Positions 33,758 through 41,077 of a stretch of DNA of 64,000 bases are shown piece by piece (position 1 is the stretch's first letter; every line of letters starts with the position of its first letter). Source of the DNA: Chryseobacterium gwangjuense (GTDB lineage: Bacteria > Bacteroidota > Bacteroidia > Flavobacteriales > Weeksellaceae); the NCBI RefSeq assembly GCF_021311115.1, contig NZ_JAJTNP010000001.1, positions 124,001-188,000 of the forward strand, in the 5' to 3' direction. The position numbers and the translations under genes are program-made. The notes beneath the pieces are model-generated. The model worked only from the letters and a program-made list of their open reading frames with translations. It had not been told where the DNA came from and did no database searches.

Positions 33758-35197
33758 ATGAAAAAGCTAATTGTAAGTTGCTTTGTAATAGGTATAACCT
33801 TCAATGCAAATGCACAAAATTATTGGAAAAAGAATGCAGGTAAAACAGCAAAAGTCTATGTTACCAATTCTAAAACCAATGAGAAAATGGCAGACAAAGG
33901 GACTGTGAAATTTGAAAAATTTGGACAGCCTAAAGAAACGGATGCGTGTATTTTCGTAGATCCGGATTTTAAATACCAGAAATTGATAGGAATTGGAGGA
34001 GCCATTACAGATGCTGCTGCTGAGACTTTTTATAAAATGCCTAAGGATAAACAAAAAGAAATTCTTGAGGCCTATTACGGGAAAAATGGGTTAGGCTATA
34101 CTGTTGTCCGCACCAATATGAACTCATGTGACTTTTCAAGTGATTCTTATACCTATATTCAAGATAATGATTTTGCTTTAAAAACGTTTAATGTCGCTCA
34201 TGATGAAAAATATAAGATTCCATTGATTAAAGAGGCTCAAAAGGCAATCGGGAAAGATTTTACATTTTATTTTTCACCCTGGAGCCCGCCTGCCTGGATG
34301 AAGTCTAATCAAAGTTTGTATAAAGGAGGAAGATTAGAAAATCAGTATTATCAGACATGGGCAGATTATTATATTAAATTCATCAAAGAATACGAAAAAA
34401 GAGGAATCACTATTTGGGGATTGACAGTTCAGAACGAACCTATGGCAACACAGAGTTGGGAATCTTGTATCTATACGGCTGAAGAAGAGGGCGATTTTCT
34501 GAAAAATAATTTAGGACCAACGCTCTGGAAAAATGGGTATAAAGATAAAAAAGTAATGATATGGGATCATAACAGAGATTTAATTTACCAAAGAGCGACA
34601 ACAACTTTAGGAGATCCGGAAACCGCAAAATTTGCGTCAGGAATCGGATATCACTGGTATGAAACATGGAATAACAAGACTCAGCTTTTCGATAATCTAG
34701 CCGAGACACAAAGAGCTTTCCCTGATAAGTTCTTAGCTTTTACAGAAGGTTGTAAAGAACAGTTTGACCTTTCTAAAATTTACGATGTAAAACTAGGCGA
34801 ATTATATGGCAGAAACATGATTAATGATTTTAATAAAGGAACTGCTTTATGGACAGATTGGAATGTACTTCTTGATGAAACCGGAGGTCCAAATCATGTT
34901 GGAAATTTCTGTTTTGCCCCGATTATTGCGGATACAAAAACTGGAGAAGTTCATTATACTTATGAATATTATTATGTGGGGCACGTTTCAAAATTTATTA
35001 AGCCCAATGCACAAAGAATCGGAAGTTCATCCAATAGAGTTGCTTTAACTTCAACCTCTTTTATGAATGAAAACGGACAGTTAGTTACCGTGATCATGAA
35101 CGATACAGATAATGACATCGATGCCAATTTGTGGATTGAAGGAATGGCAACCAAACTTGCTGCACCTGCACACTCTATACAGACCGTAATCCTATAA
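33758..35197 (+). CDS. GH30-family beta-glucosidase/glucanase, secreted
   Basis: 479-residue enzyme with a Sec signal peptide (to residue 20, NANAQ) and no lipobox, unlike the other GH30 of the locus. GIGGAITDAAAE (78-89), SPWSPPAWMK (173-182), acid/base Glu227 in TVQNEP and nucleophile Glu330 in LAFTEGC are present. NSCDFS (122-127) and the general pattern fit the GH30_1 type (glucosylceramidase-like and beta-1,6-glucosidases). With GH16, GH3 and the first GH30 it would complete breakdown of branched beta-1,3/1,6-glucan. A strong terminator follows. Confidence 0.88.
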   Translation: MKKLIVSCFVIGITFNANAQNYWKKNAGKTAKVYVTNSKTNEKMADKGTVKFEKFGQPKETDACIFVDPDFKYQKLIGIGGAITDAAAETFYKMPKDKQKEILEAYYGKNGLGYTVVRTNMNSCDFSSDSYTYIQDNDFALKTFNVAHDEKYKIPLIKEAQKAIGKDFTFYFSPWSPPAWMKSNQSLYKGGRLENQYYQTWADYYIKFIKEYEKRGITIWGLTVQNEPMATQSWESCIYTAEEEGDFLKNNLGPTLWKNGYKDKKVMIWDHNRDLIYQRATTTLGDPETAKFASGIGYHWYETWNNKTQLFDNLAETQRAFPDKFLAFTEGCKEQFDLSKIYDVKLGELYGRNMINDFNKGTALWTDWNVLLDETGGPNHVGNFCFAPIIADTKTGEVHYTYEYYYVGHVSKFIKPNAQRIGSSSNRVALTSTSFMNENGQLVTVIMNDTDNDIDANLWIEGMATKLAAPAHSIQTVIL

Positions 35198-35223
35198 ACT
35201 TCATATTAATATTATTTTTTAAG

Positions 35224-35258
35224 AATCGGCGGAGCCAAAGGCTCCGCCGATTTGATTT
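35224..35258 (+). terminator. Intrinsic terminator ending the glucan locus
   Basis: GC-rich perfect 13-base stem AATCGGCGGAGCC (35224-35236) with GGCTCCGCCGATT (35240-35252), 3-base loop, then a T-rich tail. Confidence 0.88.
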
Positions 35259-35274
35259 TATTACATGTTTTCAA

Positions 35275-35304
35275 TAAAAAAACCGAAGCAATGACTTCGG
35301 TTTT
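35275..35304 (-). terminator. Intrinsic terminator of fabI
   Basis: AAAACCGAAG (35279-35288) pairs with CTTCGGTTTT (35295-35304); on the minus strand T-rich sequence follows. It lies just after the fabI stop. Confidence 0.8.
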
Positions 35305-35329
35305 ATATATTATTGAAAGAATAATTAAA

Positions 35330-36139
35330 TTATTCAGCATCATATTTACTGATTACTCTCTGAGTAACTCCTGAACTGCTGAATCCTCCATCATGGAAAA
35401 GGTTCTGCATTGTTACTTTCTTAGTAAGATCTGAGAAAAGGGTAACACAGTAATCTGCACATTCAAGAGCGGTAGCATTTCCTAGCGGAGACATATCTTC
35501 AGCATATCCTAAGAATCCTCCGAAACCTTTCACTCCGCTTCCTGCAGTAGTCATTGTTGGAGACTGAGAAACAGTATTTACACGTACTTTTCTTTCTCCC
35601 CAATAGTTTCCGAATGTTCTTGCGATACTTTCAAGATAAGCTTTGTTATCAGACATATCGTTATAATCAGGGAATGTTCTTTGAGCCGCAATATAAGTAA
35701 GCGCCAAAATACTTCCCCATTCGTTCATACAGTCTTTTTCCCAAGCCACACGCATTACTTTATGGAAAGAAACCGCTGAAATATCCCAACCTTTTTCCAA
35801 CCAATCATAGTTCATTTCTGTATAATGTTTTCCTTTTCTCACATTAATAGACATTCCTATAGAGTGAAGGATAAAGTCGATTTTACCAAATTTTGCTGTT
35901 GCAGCATCAAAAAGTTTTTCAAGATCCTCAATAGAAGTAGCATCTGCACCAATTACTTCAGATCCGGTTTTTTCTGCTAAACCGTTAAGTTCGCCCATTC
36001 TCAAAGCGATAGGAGCATTAGATAAGATAAACTCAGCACCTTCTTCATGACATCTTTCTGCAACTTTCCATGCGATTGATTGTTCATTAAGGGCTCCAAA
36101 AATAATTCCCTTTTTGCCTTTAAGTAAACCGTATGACAT
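35330..36139 (-). CDS. fabI: Enoyl-[acyl-carrier-protein] reductase (NADH)
   Basis: 269-residue short-chain dehydrogenase of the FabI type, which completes each fatty acid elongation cycle by reducing enoyl-ACP. The catalytic pattern is Tyr149, Tyr159 and Lys166 (Tyr-x9-Tyr-x6-Lys) and the cofactor end has GALNEQSIAW (15-24). HSIGM (92-96) and QSPTMTTAGSGVKGF fit FabI rather than FabL or FabV. A -7-like TACATTTG lies upstream on the minus strand (36164-36171). It is a single-gene unit here. Confidence 0.93.
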   Translation of the reverse strand: MSYGLLKGKKGIIFGALNEQSIAWKVAERCHEEGAEFILSNAPIALRMGELNGLAEKTGSEVIGADATSIEDLEKLFDAATAKFGKIDFILHSIGMSINVRKGKHYTEMNYDWLEKGWDISAVSFHKVMRVAWEKDCMNEWGSILALTYIAAQRTFPDYNDMSDNKAYLESIARTFGNYWGERKVRVNTVSQSPTMTTAGSGVKGFGGFLGYAEDMSPLGNATALECADYCVTLFSDLTKKVTMQNLFHDGGFSSSGVTQRVISKYDAE

Positions 36140-36197
36140 AATTTTTTAATGTTTATTTACCTACAAATGTAGCAATAATTTGTGTTTAGAACATAAT

Positions 36198-36234
36198 AAA
36201 AAACGAAGCCTTCTATAAAAAGACTCCGTTTTTC
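36198..36234 (-). terminator. Orphan terminator-like hairpin
   Basis: AAAAACGAAG (36199-36208) pairs with CTCCGTTTTT (36224-36233) with inner CTT/AAG pairs, two mismatches, and a T run on the minus strand. No recognised gene ends here on either strand; fabI and tag both start away from it. Confidence 0.5.
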
Positions 36235-36270
36235 TTGAAAATATTTATATAACTGAAATTTTTAATTTGT

Positions 36271-36324
36271 TTACATCATTTTGCGCTTACTTATTTTATA
36301 AACAAGAACTATTCCTAAGATCAT
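36271..36324 (-). CDS. Possible 17-residue microprotein
   Basis: ATG at 36322-36324 opens MILGIVLVYKISKRKMM and stops at 36271. A short hydrophobic stretch followed by a basic tail is typical of tiny membrane peptides. It lies 37 bases before the orphan terminator at 36198-36234 on the same strand, which is the reason to mention it. Such a short frame occurs often by chance, and no clear promoter was found. Confidence 0.2.
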   Translation of the reverse strand: MILGIVLVYKISKRKMM

Positions 36325-36351
36325 AGTATGATGTTAAATTTTTCATAAACT

Positions 36352-36384
36352 TTTGTTATCTTTTTACAATGAATACTATCTTTA
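36352..36384 (+). promoter_or_regulatory. Promoter of tag
   Basis: TTTG at 36352-36355, 21 bases, then TATCTTTA at 36377-36384 (last base off consensus), 20 bases before the ATG. Confidence 0.5.
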
Positions 36385-36404
36385 AGTTAAAAAAATAAAC
36401 AGCT

Positions 36405-36962
36405 ATGGAGAAAATACGTTGTGGATGGTGTGAAAAAGATGATGTGTACAGAAAATATCATGATGAAGAATGGGGAAAACCTGTATATAATGATGAAACG
36501 ATTTTTGAGTTTTTAATCCTGGAAAGTTTTCAGGCGGGATTGAGCTGGTATACCATTCTTTCAAAACGAGAAAATTTCAGGAAAGCTTTTGATAATTTTA
36601 ATTATAAGAAAATTGCGAAGTATTCGGATGAAAAAGTAGAAGAGCTTATGCAAAACTCTGGAATCATAAGAAACAGACTGAAGGTTTTGGCGACGATTAC
36701 CAATGCTCAGAAATTTCAAGAAGTTCAAAAAGAGTTTGGAAGTTTTTCAAATTATATTTGGGGATTTGTAGATGGAAAACCCATTGATAATAACCCCAAA
36801 ACACTGAAAGAGGTTCCTGCCACAACAGAAATTTCAGATACGTTATCAAAAGACTTGAAAAAAAGAGGATTTAAGTTTATGGGGTCTACTGTTGTTTACG
36901 CACATATGCAGGCGACAGGAATGGTGAATGATCATGTGGAAGGCTGCTTTTTGAGAGGCTAG
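36405..36962 (+). CDS. tag: DNA-3-methyladenine glycosylase I
   Basis: 185-residue base-excision repair enzyme. RCGWCEKDDVYRKYHDEEWG at the N-terminus has the first Cys of the Tag zinc site and the conserved Tyr-His-Asp-Glu-Glu-Trp. ESFQAGLSW (40-48) is the base-pocket motif, and GSTVVYAHMQATGMVNDHVEGCF supplies the late His and Cys. It removes 3-methyladenine from DNA. The following gene starts 29 bases on and may be read through. Confidence 0.94.
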   Translation: MEKIRCGWCEKDDVYRKYHDEEWGKPVYNDETIFEFLILESFQAGLSWYTILSKRENFRKAFDNFNYKKIAKYSDEKVEELMQNSGIIRNRLKVLATITNAQKFQEVQKEFGSFSNYIWGFVDGKPIDNNPKTLKEVPATTEISDTLSKDLKKRGFKFMGSTVVYAHMQATGMVNDHVEGCFLRG

Positions 36963-36991
36963 AAAACATAAATTTTCTTACTTTAGCGAGT

Positions 36992-37852
36992 ATGAAGAAA
37001 CTTTATTATCTGGGAGCAGCACTCCTTATTTTTAGCTCATTCAATGCTCAAAATAAAAAGAAAGATGCAGAATTTATTCCTGTAGAAATCACTAAAGAAA
37101 ATGGAGAAACAGAAAATGTTCTGTTAAGAGGAGTGTATTCTCCCAGACACGAATCTTATGTGGGAGTTATAGGCCAATCATATAAACCTAATAGCATGTA
37201 TCCGATGAATCTCCACTTTGAATATAAAAATATTGAAGATATTGATGAAGAATCGGATAAGAAACCTGAAATTAAAAAAATTAAGTTTAATGATTTAAAG
37301 AAAATTAGAGTTTTAGATTATCAACAAGGTGATATTGTAGGTTATGAAAAGCTGAAAATTCTGGAATTTGATTCTGATATGAAGCTTGGACATAAGAATT
37401 ATGAAATTTTGGCTCCTATTCTTAATGAAGGGAAAATCAATATGTATGGTTTTGATTTATATATTAATAATTTTTACATGTCAACGTTGATTTATTTAAA
37501 AAAAGATGGAGATCCTTACGCGGTAATGCCGATTGATTATGATAGAAATTCAATTTTAAAAATGAAAGCATCCAGCGAGCGTTTTATTAAGAGTTTAAGA
37601 CAAATAGGAGGGAAATGTACACCGTTTTCGAATTATATAGATGAACTTGAAAAGAAATTTGAAAAAGAAAGCGTTACTAAGGAAATGGCAAGAGGATCTT
37701 GGGAATATTCTAAAAAAGTAAGGAATGAAAATAAGGAAACCAATGTACCGCTTTCAAAAAGAAGAAGAGAACTAGATAAAGGAAACCACGATTATACAGT
37801 CAATTATATTCAGGAGGTTATTGATGTGTATGAAAAAAATTGTTCTAATTAA
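36992..37852 (+). CDS. Hypothetical secreted protein
   Basis: Not recognised. 286 residues with a signal peptide (MKKLYYLGAALLIFSSFNAQ, cleavage after residue 20). The mature part begins with a basic run, then a beta-rich part up to about residue 190, and ends in a highly charged helical region (ELEKKFEKESVTKEMARGSWEY, KRRRELDKG). Two Cys (GGKCTPFSN and the C-terminal NCSN) could pair. It follows tag and ends in a perfect palindromic terminator shared with the opposite gene. Probably periplasmic; no function proposed. Confidence 0.75.
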   Translation: MKKLYYLGAALLIFSSFNAQNKKKDAEFIPVEITKENGETENVLLRGVYSPRHESYVGVIGQSYKPNSMYPMNLHFEYKNIEDIDEESDKKPEIKKIKFNDLKKIRVLDYQQGDIVGYEKLKILEFDSDMKLGHKNYEILAPILNEGKINMYGFDLYINNFYMSTLIYLKKDGDPYAVMPIDYDRNSILKMKASSERFIKSLRQIGGKCTPFSNYIDELEKKFEKESVTKEMARGSWEYSKKVRNENKETNVPLSKRRRELDKGNHDYTVNYIQEVIDVYEKNCSN

Positions 37853-37888
37853 AAAAGAGGCTTTTCAAATTTGAAAAGCCTCTTTTTT
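37851..37888. terminator. Bidirectional terminator (perfect 38-base palindrome)
   Basis: AAAAAAGAGGCTTTTCAAA joined directly to its complement. It serves the plus-strand gene ending at 37852 and the minus-strand phosphorylase gene ending at 37895. Confidence 0.92.
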
Positions 37889-37894
37889 AATTTA

Positions 37895-38749
37895 TTACTT
37901 TATAATTCTCTCTAGCACCCATTCAATCAGATTCTTTTCAGAAGTATGATGGTCTGCCGAGAATTCTCCTCGTCTTCTGTTGGCAATTACATTATTTACC
38001 GTGATCGCTTTGTGTCCTAAAAGTTTAGATAAAGCATAAATCGCAGAAGTTTCCATTTCGAAATTGGTCACTCCAAGATCATTTAAAGTTTCCAAAAATT
38101 TATCATCTACTGCTTTTAAACGAAGCTGTCTTCCTTGTGGAGCATAAAATCCCGGGAAAGTAGCTGTATTTCCATGGTATTTCGCGTCTTTATACAGTTC
38201 TCCTAATTCTTCTGCCCAATCGGCGAAATAAAGCATTGGTTTGATTTTAGGATAAGGGAATTGTTCTAAGAAGTTTTTAGAAAACTCGTTCTCAAATTCA
38301 TAATCCTGATAAAAATGCATCAATCCGTCTAATCCCACAACATTTTGAGTCACCAACATATTGTCAACCTGAACATCAGGATTTACACTTCCGCAGGTTC
38401 CCATTCTGAATAATTGAAGCGCAGAATGCTCCGTCTTAAATTCTTTGTTTTTAAGATCAATATTTACCAAAGCATCAAGCTCGTTCATCACGATATCAAT
38501 GTTCTCTGTTCCGATCCCTGTTGACATTACCGTGATTCTTTCTCCTCTTAACGTTCCTGTATGAGTATAAAATTCTCTTTTATTTTTTTTGACTTCTACT
38601 TTGTCAAAATATTTTGAAACTTTTGCCACACGATCCGGATCTCCAACCAGGATGATCTTTTCAGCAATGTCTTCAGGTAAAAGATTTAAGTGATACACAC
38701 TTCCGTCTTCGTTCAGAACAAGTTCTGAAGCTGCAAGTTTATTTAGCAT
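37895..38749 (-). CDS. Nucleoside phosphorylase, uridine phosphorylase-like
   Basis: 284-residue enzyme of the PNP/UDP phosphorylase family. ILVGDPDRV (33-41) is the phosphate-binding start, STGIGTENIDIVMNEL the second phosphate segment, MGTCGS follows, and NFEMETSAIYAL has the ribose-binding Glu-Met-Glu. It cleaves a nucleoside with phosphate to base and ribose-1-phosphate; uridine is the likeliest substrate. Context gives no further hint. It is transcribed alone, away from the peroxidase gene. Confidence 0.85.
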   Translation of the reverse strand: MLNKLAASELVLNEDGSVYHLNLLPEDIAEKIILVGDPDRVAKVSKYFDKVEVKKNKREFYTHTGTLRGERITVMSTGIGTENIDIVMNELDALVNIDLKNKEFKTEHSALQLFRMGTCGSVNPDVQVDNMLVTQNVVGLDGLMHFYQDYEFENEFSKNFLEQFPYPKIKPMLYFADWAEELGELYKDAKYHGNTATFPGFYAPQGRQLRLKAVDDKFLETLNDLGVTNFEMETSAIYALSKLLGHKAITVNNVIANRRRGEFSADHHTSEKNLIEWVLERIIK

Positions 38750-38980
38750 AAATAGGTTTTTATAGTTTAAATTGTGATTTGATTATATTTATTTTAAAAA
38801 TCCTCCCCAAATATCCCTTCATCATTATTTTAAAAACATGGTCGATAGAGAAATCGACCGCTTAGTATAATGAATTTTGATTTCGGGGTTTAAAATTAAT
38901 AAAAATTCTTTTATGGAAGAGTTTGTTTCCTATCTTAATCTCTTCTAAAAATGTAAACATTAGTTAATCCAAATTTAAAA

Positions 38981-39008
38981 TTGTCGTAATCTGGGGTCAA
39001 TAGCTTTG
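38981..39008 (+). promoter_or_regulatory. Promoter of the di-haem peroxidase gene
   Basis: TTG at 38981-38983, 17 bases, TAGCTTTG at 39001-39008; the ATG follows 13 bases later. The same -7 octamer is used before the PhoX-like gene (41044-41051). Confidence 0.7.
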
Positions 39009-39021
39009 TCGCTAAAAATTC

Positions 39022-40848
39022 ATGAGATCCTATCCATTACTTATTGTAATCCTTTTGATTGGTTTTGCAATAATGTCATTCAATCCTACACATAAAGGAA
39101 TTGAAACTGAAAATACCTTTATTAATAGAGGGTTAAGCGATTTTAAAATAAATCTTGACCATTTAAAATCAGGTGCTTATCAATTTTCTGAGGATAAAAT
39201 CTCTCTTGCGGAACTTCAAAAAACATTAAAAGAAACAAGAAATTCTTTCAAAGAAATAGAATTTTACGTTGCCTATCATTATCCTGAATTTACAAAAACT
39301 CACCTTAATGCAGCTCCATTATTTCACATTGAAGCAGCGGGAACAACGGCTTATACACTTCCTCCGGAAGGTTTGCAGGTCTTGGATGAACTGGTTTTTT
39401 CTGATGAAGCTGCAGAACAAAAGGAGAAAATTAAAACGATCACAGATTTTTTATATAACAGTTATGCCAATTTTTATCTGAGTGCTGTCAAAAATGGTAT
39501 TAGTAAAGGAAATAACAAGACTTTACCATTAAGAATTGAACTGATCAGAATATACAGCTTGGGAGTTACCGGTTTTGATACTCCGGGTTCATTGAATATT
39601 TCCGAAGAAGCTAGCCATGCTTTTTTAGGAATGAAAAGATACATCAATGACGATTTATATTTTAAAAACTATAATGTTGAAAAAGCCAATGCAATCTTAA
39701 CGGAAGGAATTGAATATTTGTCTAGAAATACAGATTTTGAAACCTTTGACAGGATAGAATTCTACAAAAAGTACATTCAGCCTTTATACGAGGAATTGGG
39801 AAAATGGGACGGAAGAAACGATGATCTGAAAGAGTTTTCAGGATGGAATATCAATAATAAAAACTTGTTCAGTAGCGATTTTTTAGATCCTTATTTTTAT
39901 ACTTTATTAAAGCAGAATGAAGACAATGAAGAACTGAGAAAACTGGGAAAAGAGATTTTCTATGACCAAAACCTGAGCAGCAATGGAAAAATGAGTTGTG
40001 CAACCTGTCATTTATCGGAGAATGCGTTTACCGATTTAAAAACAAAATCTCAGAGTAATGTCGAAGGAAAAACCGTGCTGAGAAACTCGCCGTCTTTATA
40101 TAATGCTGTTTTCGCGAAAAGGTTTTTCTATGATTTAAGAGCTTTTTATCTTGAACAGCAGGCAGAACATGTGATTTATAATGAGGATGAATTCAATACA
40201 AGCTATGAAAGCATTATCCAAAAATTAAAAACCAAAAAAGAATATAAGAAAGCTTTTAAGGCTGCTTTTAAAAACGGAGCAGTCAATAAAGAAAATTTTT
40301 CTAAAGCGTTAAGCTCTTATGTGGCATCATTATATTCTTATGAAAGTGATTTTGATAAATTCATGAGAAACGAGAAAGAAATTTCTTCTGATGCAAAAAA
40401 GGGATTTAATTTATTTATGGGAAAAGCCAACTGTGCAACGTGTCATTTTGCTCCGAACTTCTCAGGATTGGTTCCGCCGTTTTTTAATGAAAATGAATCT
40501 GAGGTTTTAGGAATTACCAAACAACCAATCAGTCAGAAACCTTTGGAACTTGACACCGATAAAGGAAGAATAAACAGCCCTGTAAGAAAAGAAAATTCAT
40601 GGATTTACGAAAATTCTTTCAAAACAGTAACGGTAAGAAATATTGCTTTAACAAAACCTTATTTCCATAACGGAGCTTTTAATACACTGGAAGAAGTTTT
40701 GGACTTTTACAATGGAGGAGGAGGAGAAGGTTTAGGGTTAAAAATGAAAAATCAAACTTTAGCTCCCGATAAGCTGAATTTGACCCAGACAGAAATCAAA
40801 CAGATTATTGCCTTTCTGAATTCATTAACAGATGTGAGCAAAAAATAA
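39022..40848 (+). CDS. Di-haem cytochrome c peroxidase with N-terminal helical domain
   Basis: 608-residue exported protein (N-terminal hydrophobic segment, residues 4-20). The C-terminal half is a MauG/CCP-type domain with two haem sites, Cys326-Ala-Thr-Cys329-His330 and Cys471-Ala-Thr-Cys474-His475, and a late LTKPYFHNGAFNTLEEVLDFYNGGG. About 290 residues precede it, all helical by appearance, with PLFHIEAAG near residue 95; an imelysin-like domain is possible but not certain. The enzyme would reduce peroxide in the periplasm or oxidise a partner protein. The PhoX-like gene follows after 229 bases and a terminator. Confidence 0.85.
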   Translation: MRSYPLLIVILLIGFAIMSFNPTHKGIETENTFINRGLSDFKINLDHLKSGAYQFSEDKISLAELQKTLKETRNSFKEIEFYVAYHYPEFTKTHLNAAPLFHIEAAGTTAYTLPPEGLQVLDELVFSDEAAEQKEKIKTITDFLYNSYANFYLSAVKNGISKGNNKTLPLRIELIRIYSLGVTGFDTPGSLNISEEASHAFLGMKRYINDDLYFKNYNVEKANAILTEGIEYLSRNTDFETFDRIEFYKKYIQPLYEELGKWDGRNDDLKEFSGWNINNKNLFSSDFLDPYFYTLLKQNEDNEELRKLGKEIFYDQNLSSNGKMSCATCHLSENAFTDLKTKSQSNVEGKTVLRNSPSLYNAVFAKRFFYDLRAFYLEQQAEHVIYNEDEFNTSYESIIQKLKTKKEYKKAFKAAFKNGAVNKENFSKALSSYVASLYSYESDFDKFMRNEKEISSDAKKGFNLFMGKANCATCHFAPNFSGLVPPFFNENESEVLGITKQPISQKPLELDTDKGRINSPVRKENSWIYENSFKTVTVRNIALTKPYFHNGAFNTLEEVLDFYNGGGGEGLGLKMKNQTLAPDKLNLTQTEIKQIIAFLNSLTDVSKK

Positions 40849-40878
40849 GAATTAATTTATCAGTTTTTATAATAGCGA

Positions 40879-40917
40879 CAGCCTGCATATTCATTTGAAA
40901 TGCGGGTTGTTTTTATT
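40879..40917 (+). terminator. Intrinsic terminator after the di-haem peroxidase
   Basis: CAGCCTGCAT (40879-40888) pairs with ATGCGGGTTG (40900-40909), two G-T wobbles, then a T run. Confidence 0.78.
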
Positions 40918-41043
40918 TAAAAAATCACTTTGTATAGATTTAATTAATACTTTGTTAACCTGATTAACATTAGGTTTTCGATTAATTAATATTGAGTAAG
41001 ATTTATTTAAAGTCATATTAATAGAGGGTTCACAGCAATAAAA

Positions 41044-41051
41044 TAGCTTTG
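41044..41051 (+). promoter_or_regulatory. -7 element of the PhoX-like gene
   Basis: TAGCTTTG, an exact match to TAnnTTTG, 26 bases before the ATG. The -33 region is not clear. The octamer and its left neighbour (AATAGCTTTG) are the same as upstream of the peroxidase gene. Confidence 0.55.
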
Positions 41052-41077
41052 CAACGTCTAAAAAATCGAAATTTAAA

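Noticed and set aside
38840-38859. Hairpin GGTCGAT / ATCGACC upstream of the phosphorylase gene
   Set aside because: Perfect 7-base stem but no T run, no known riboswitch features and only one copy, so I could not assign a role.
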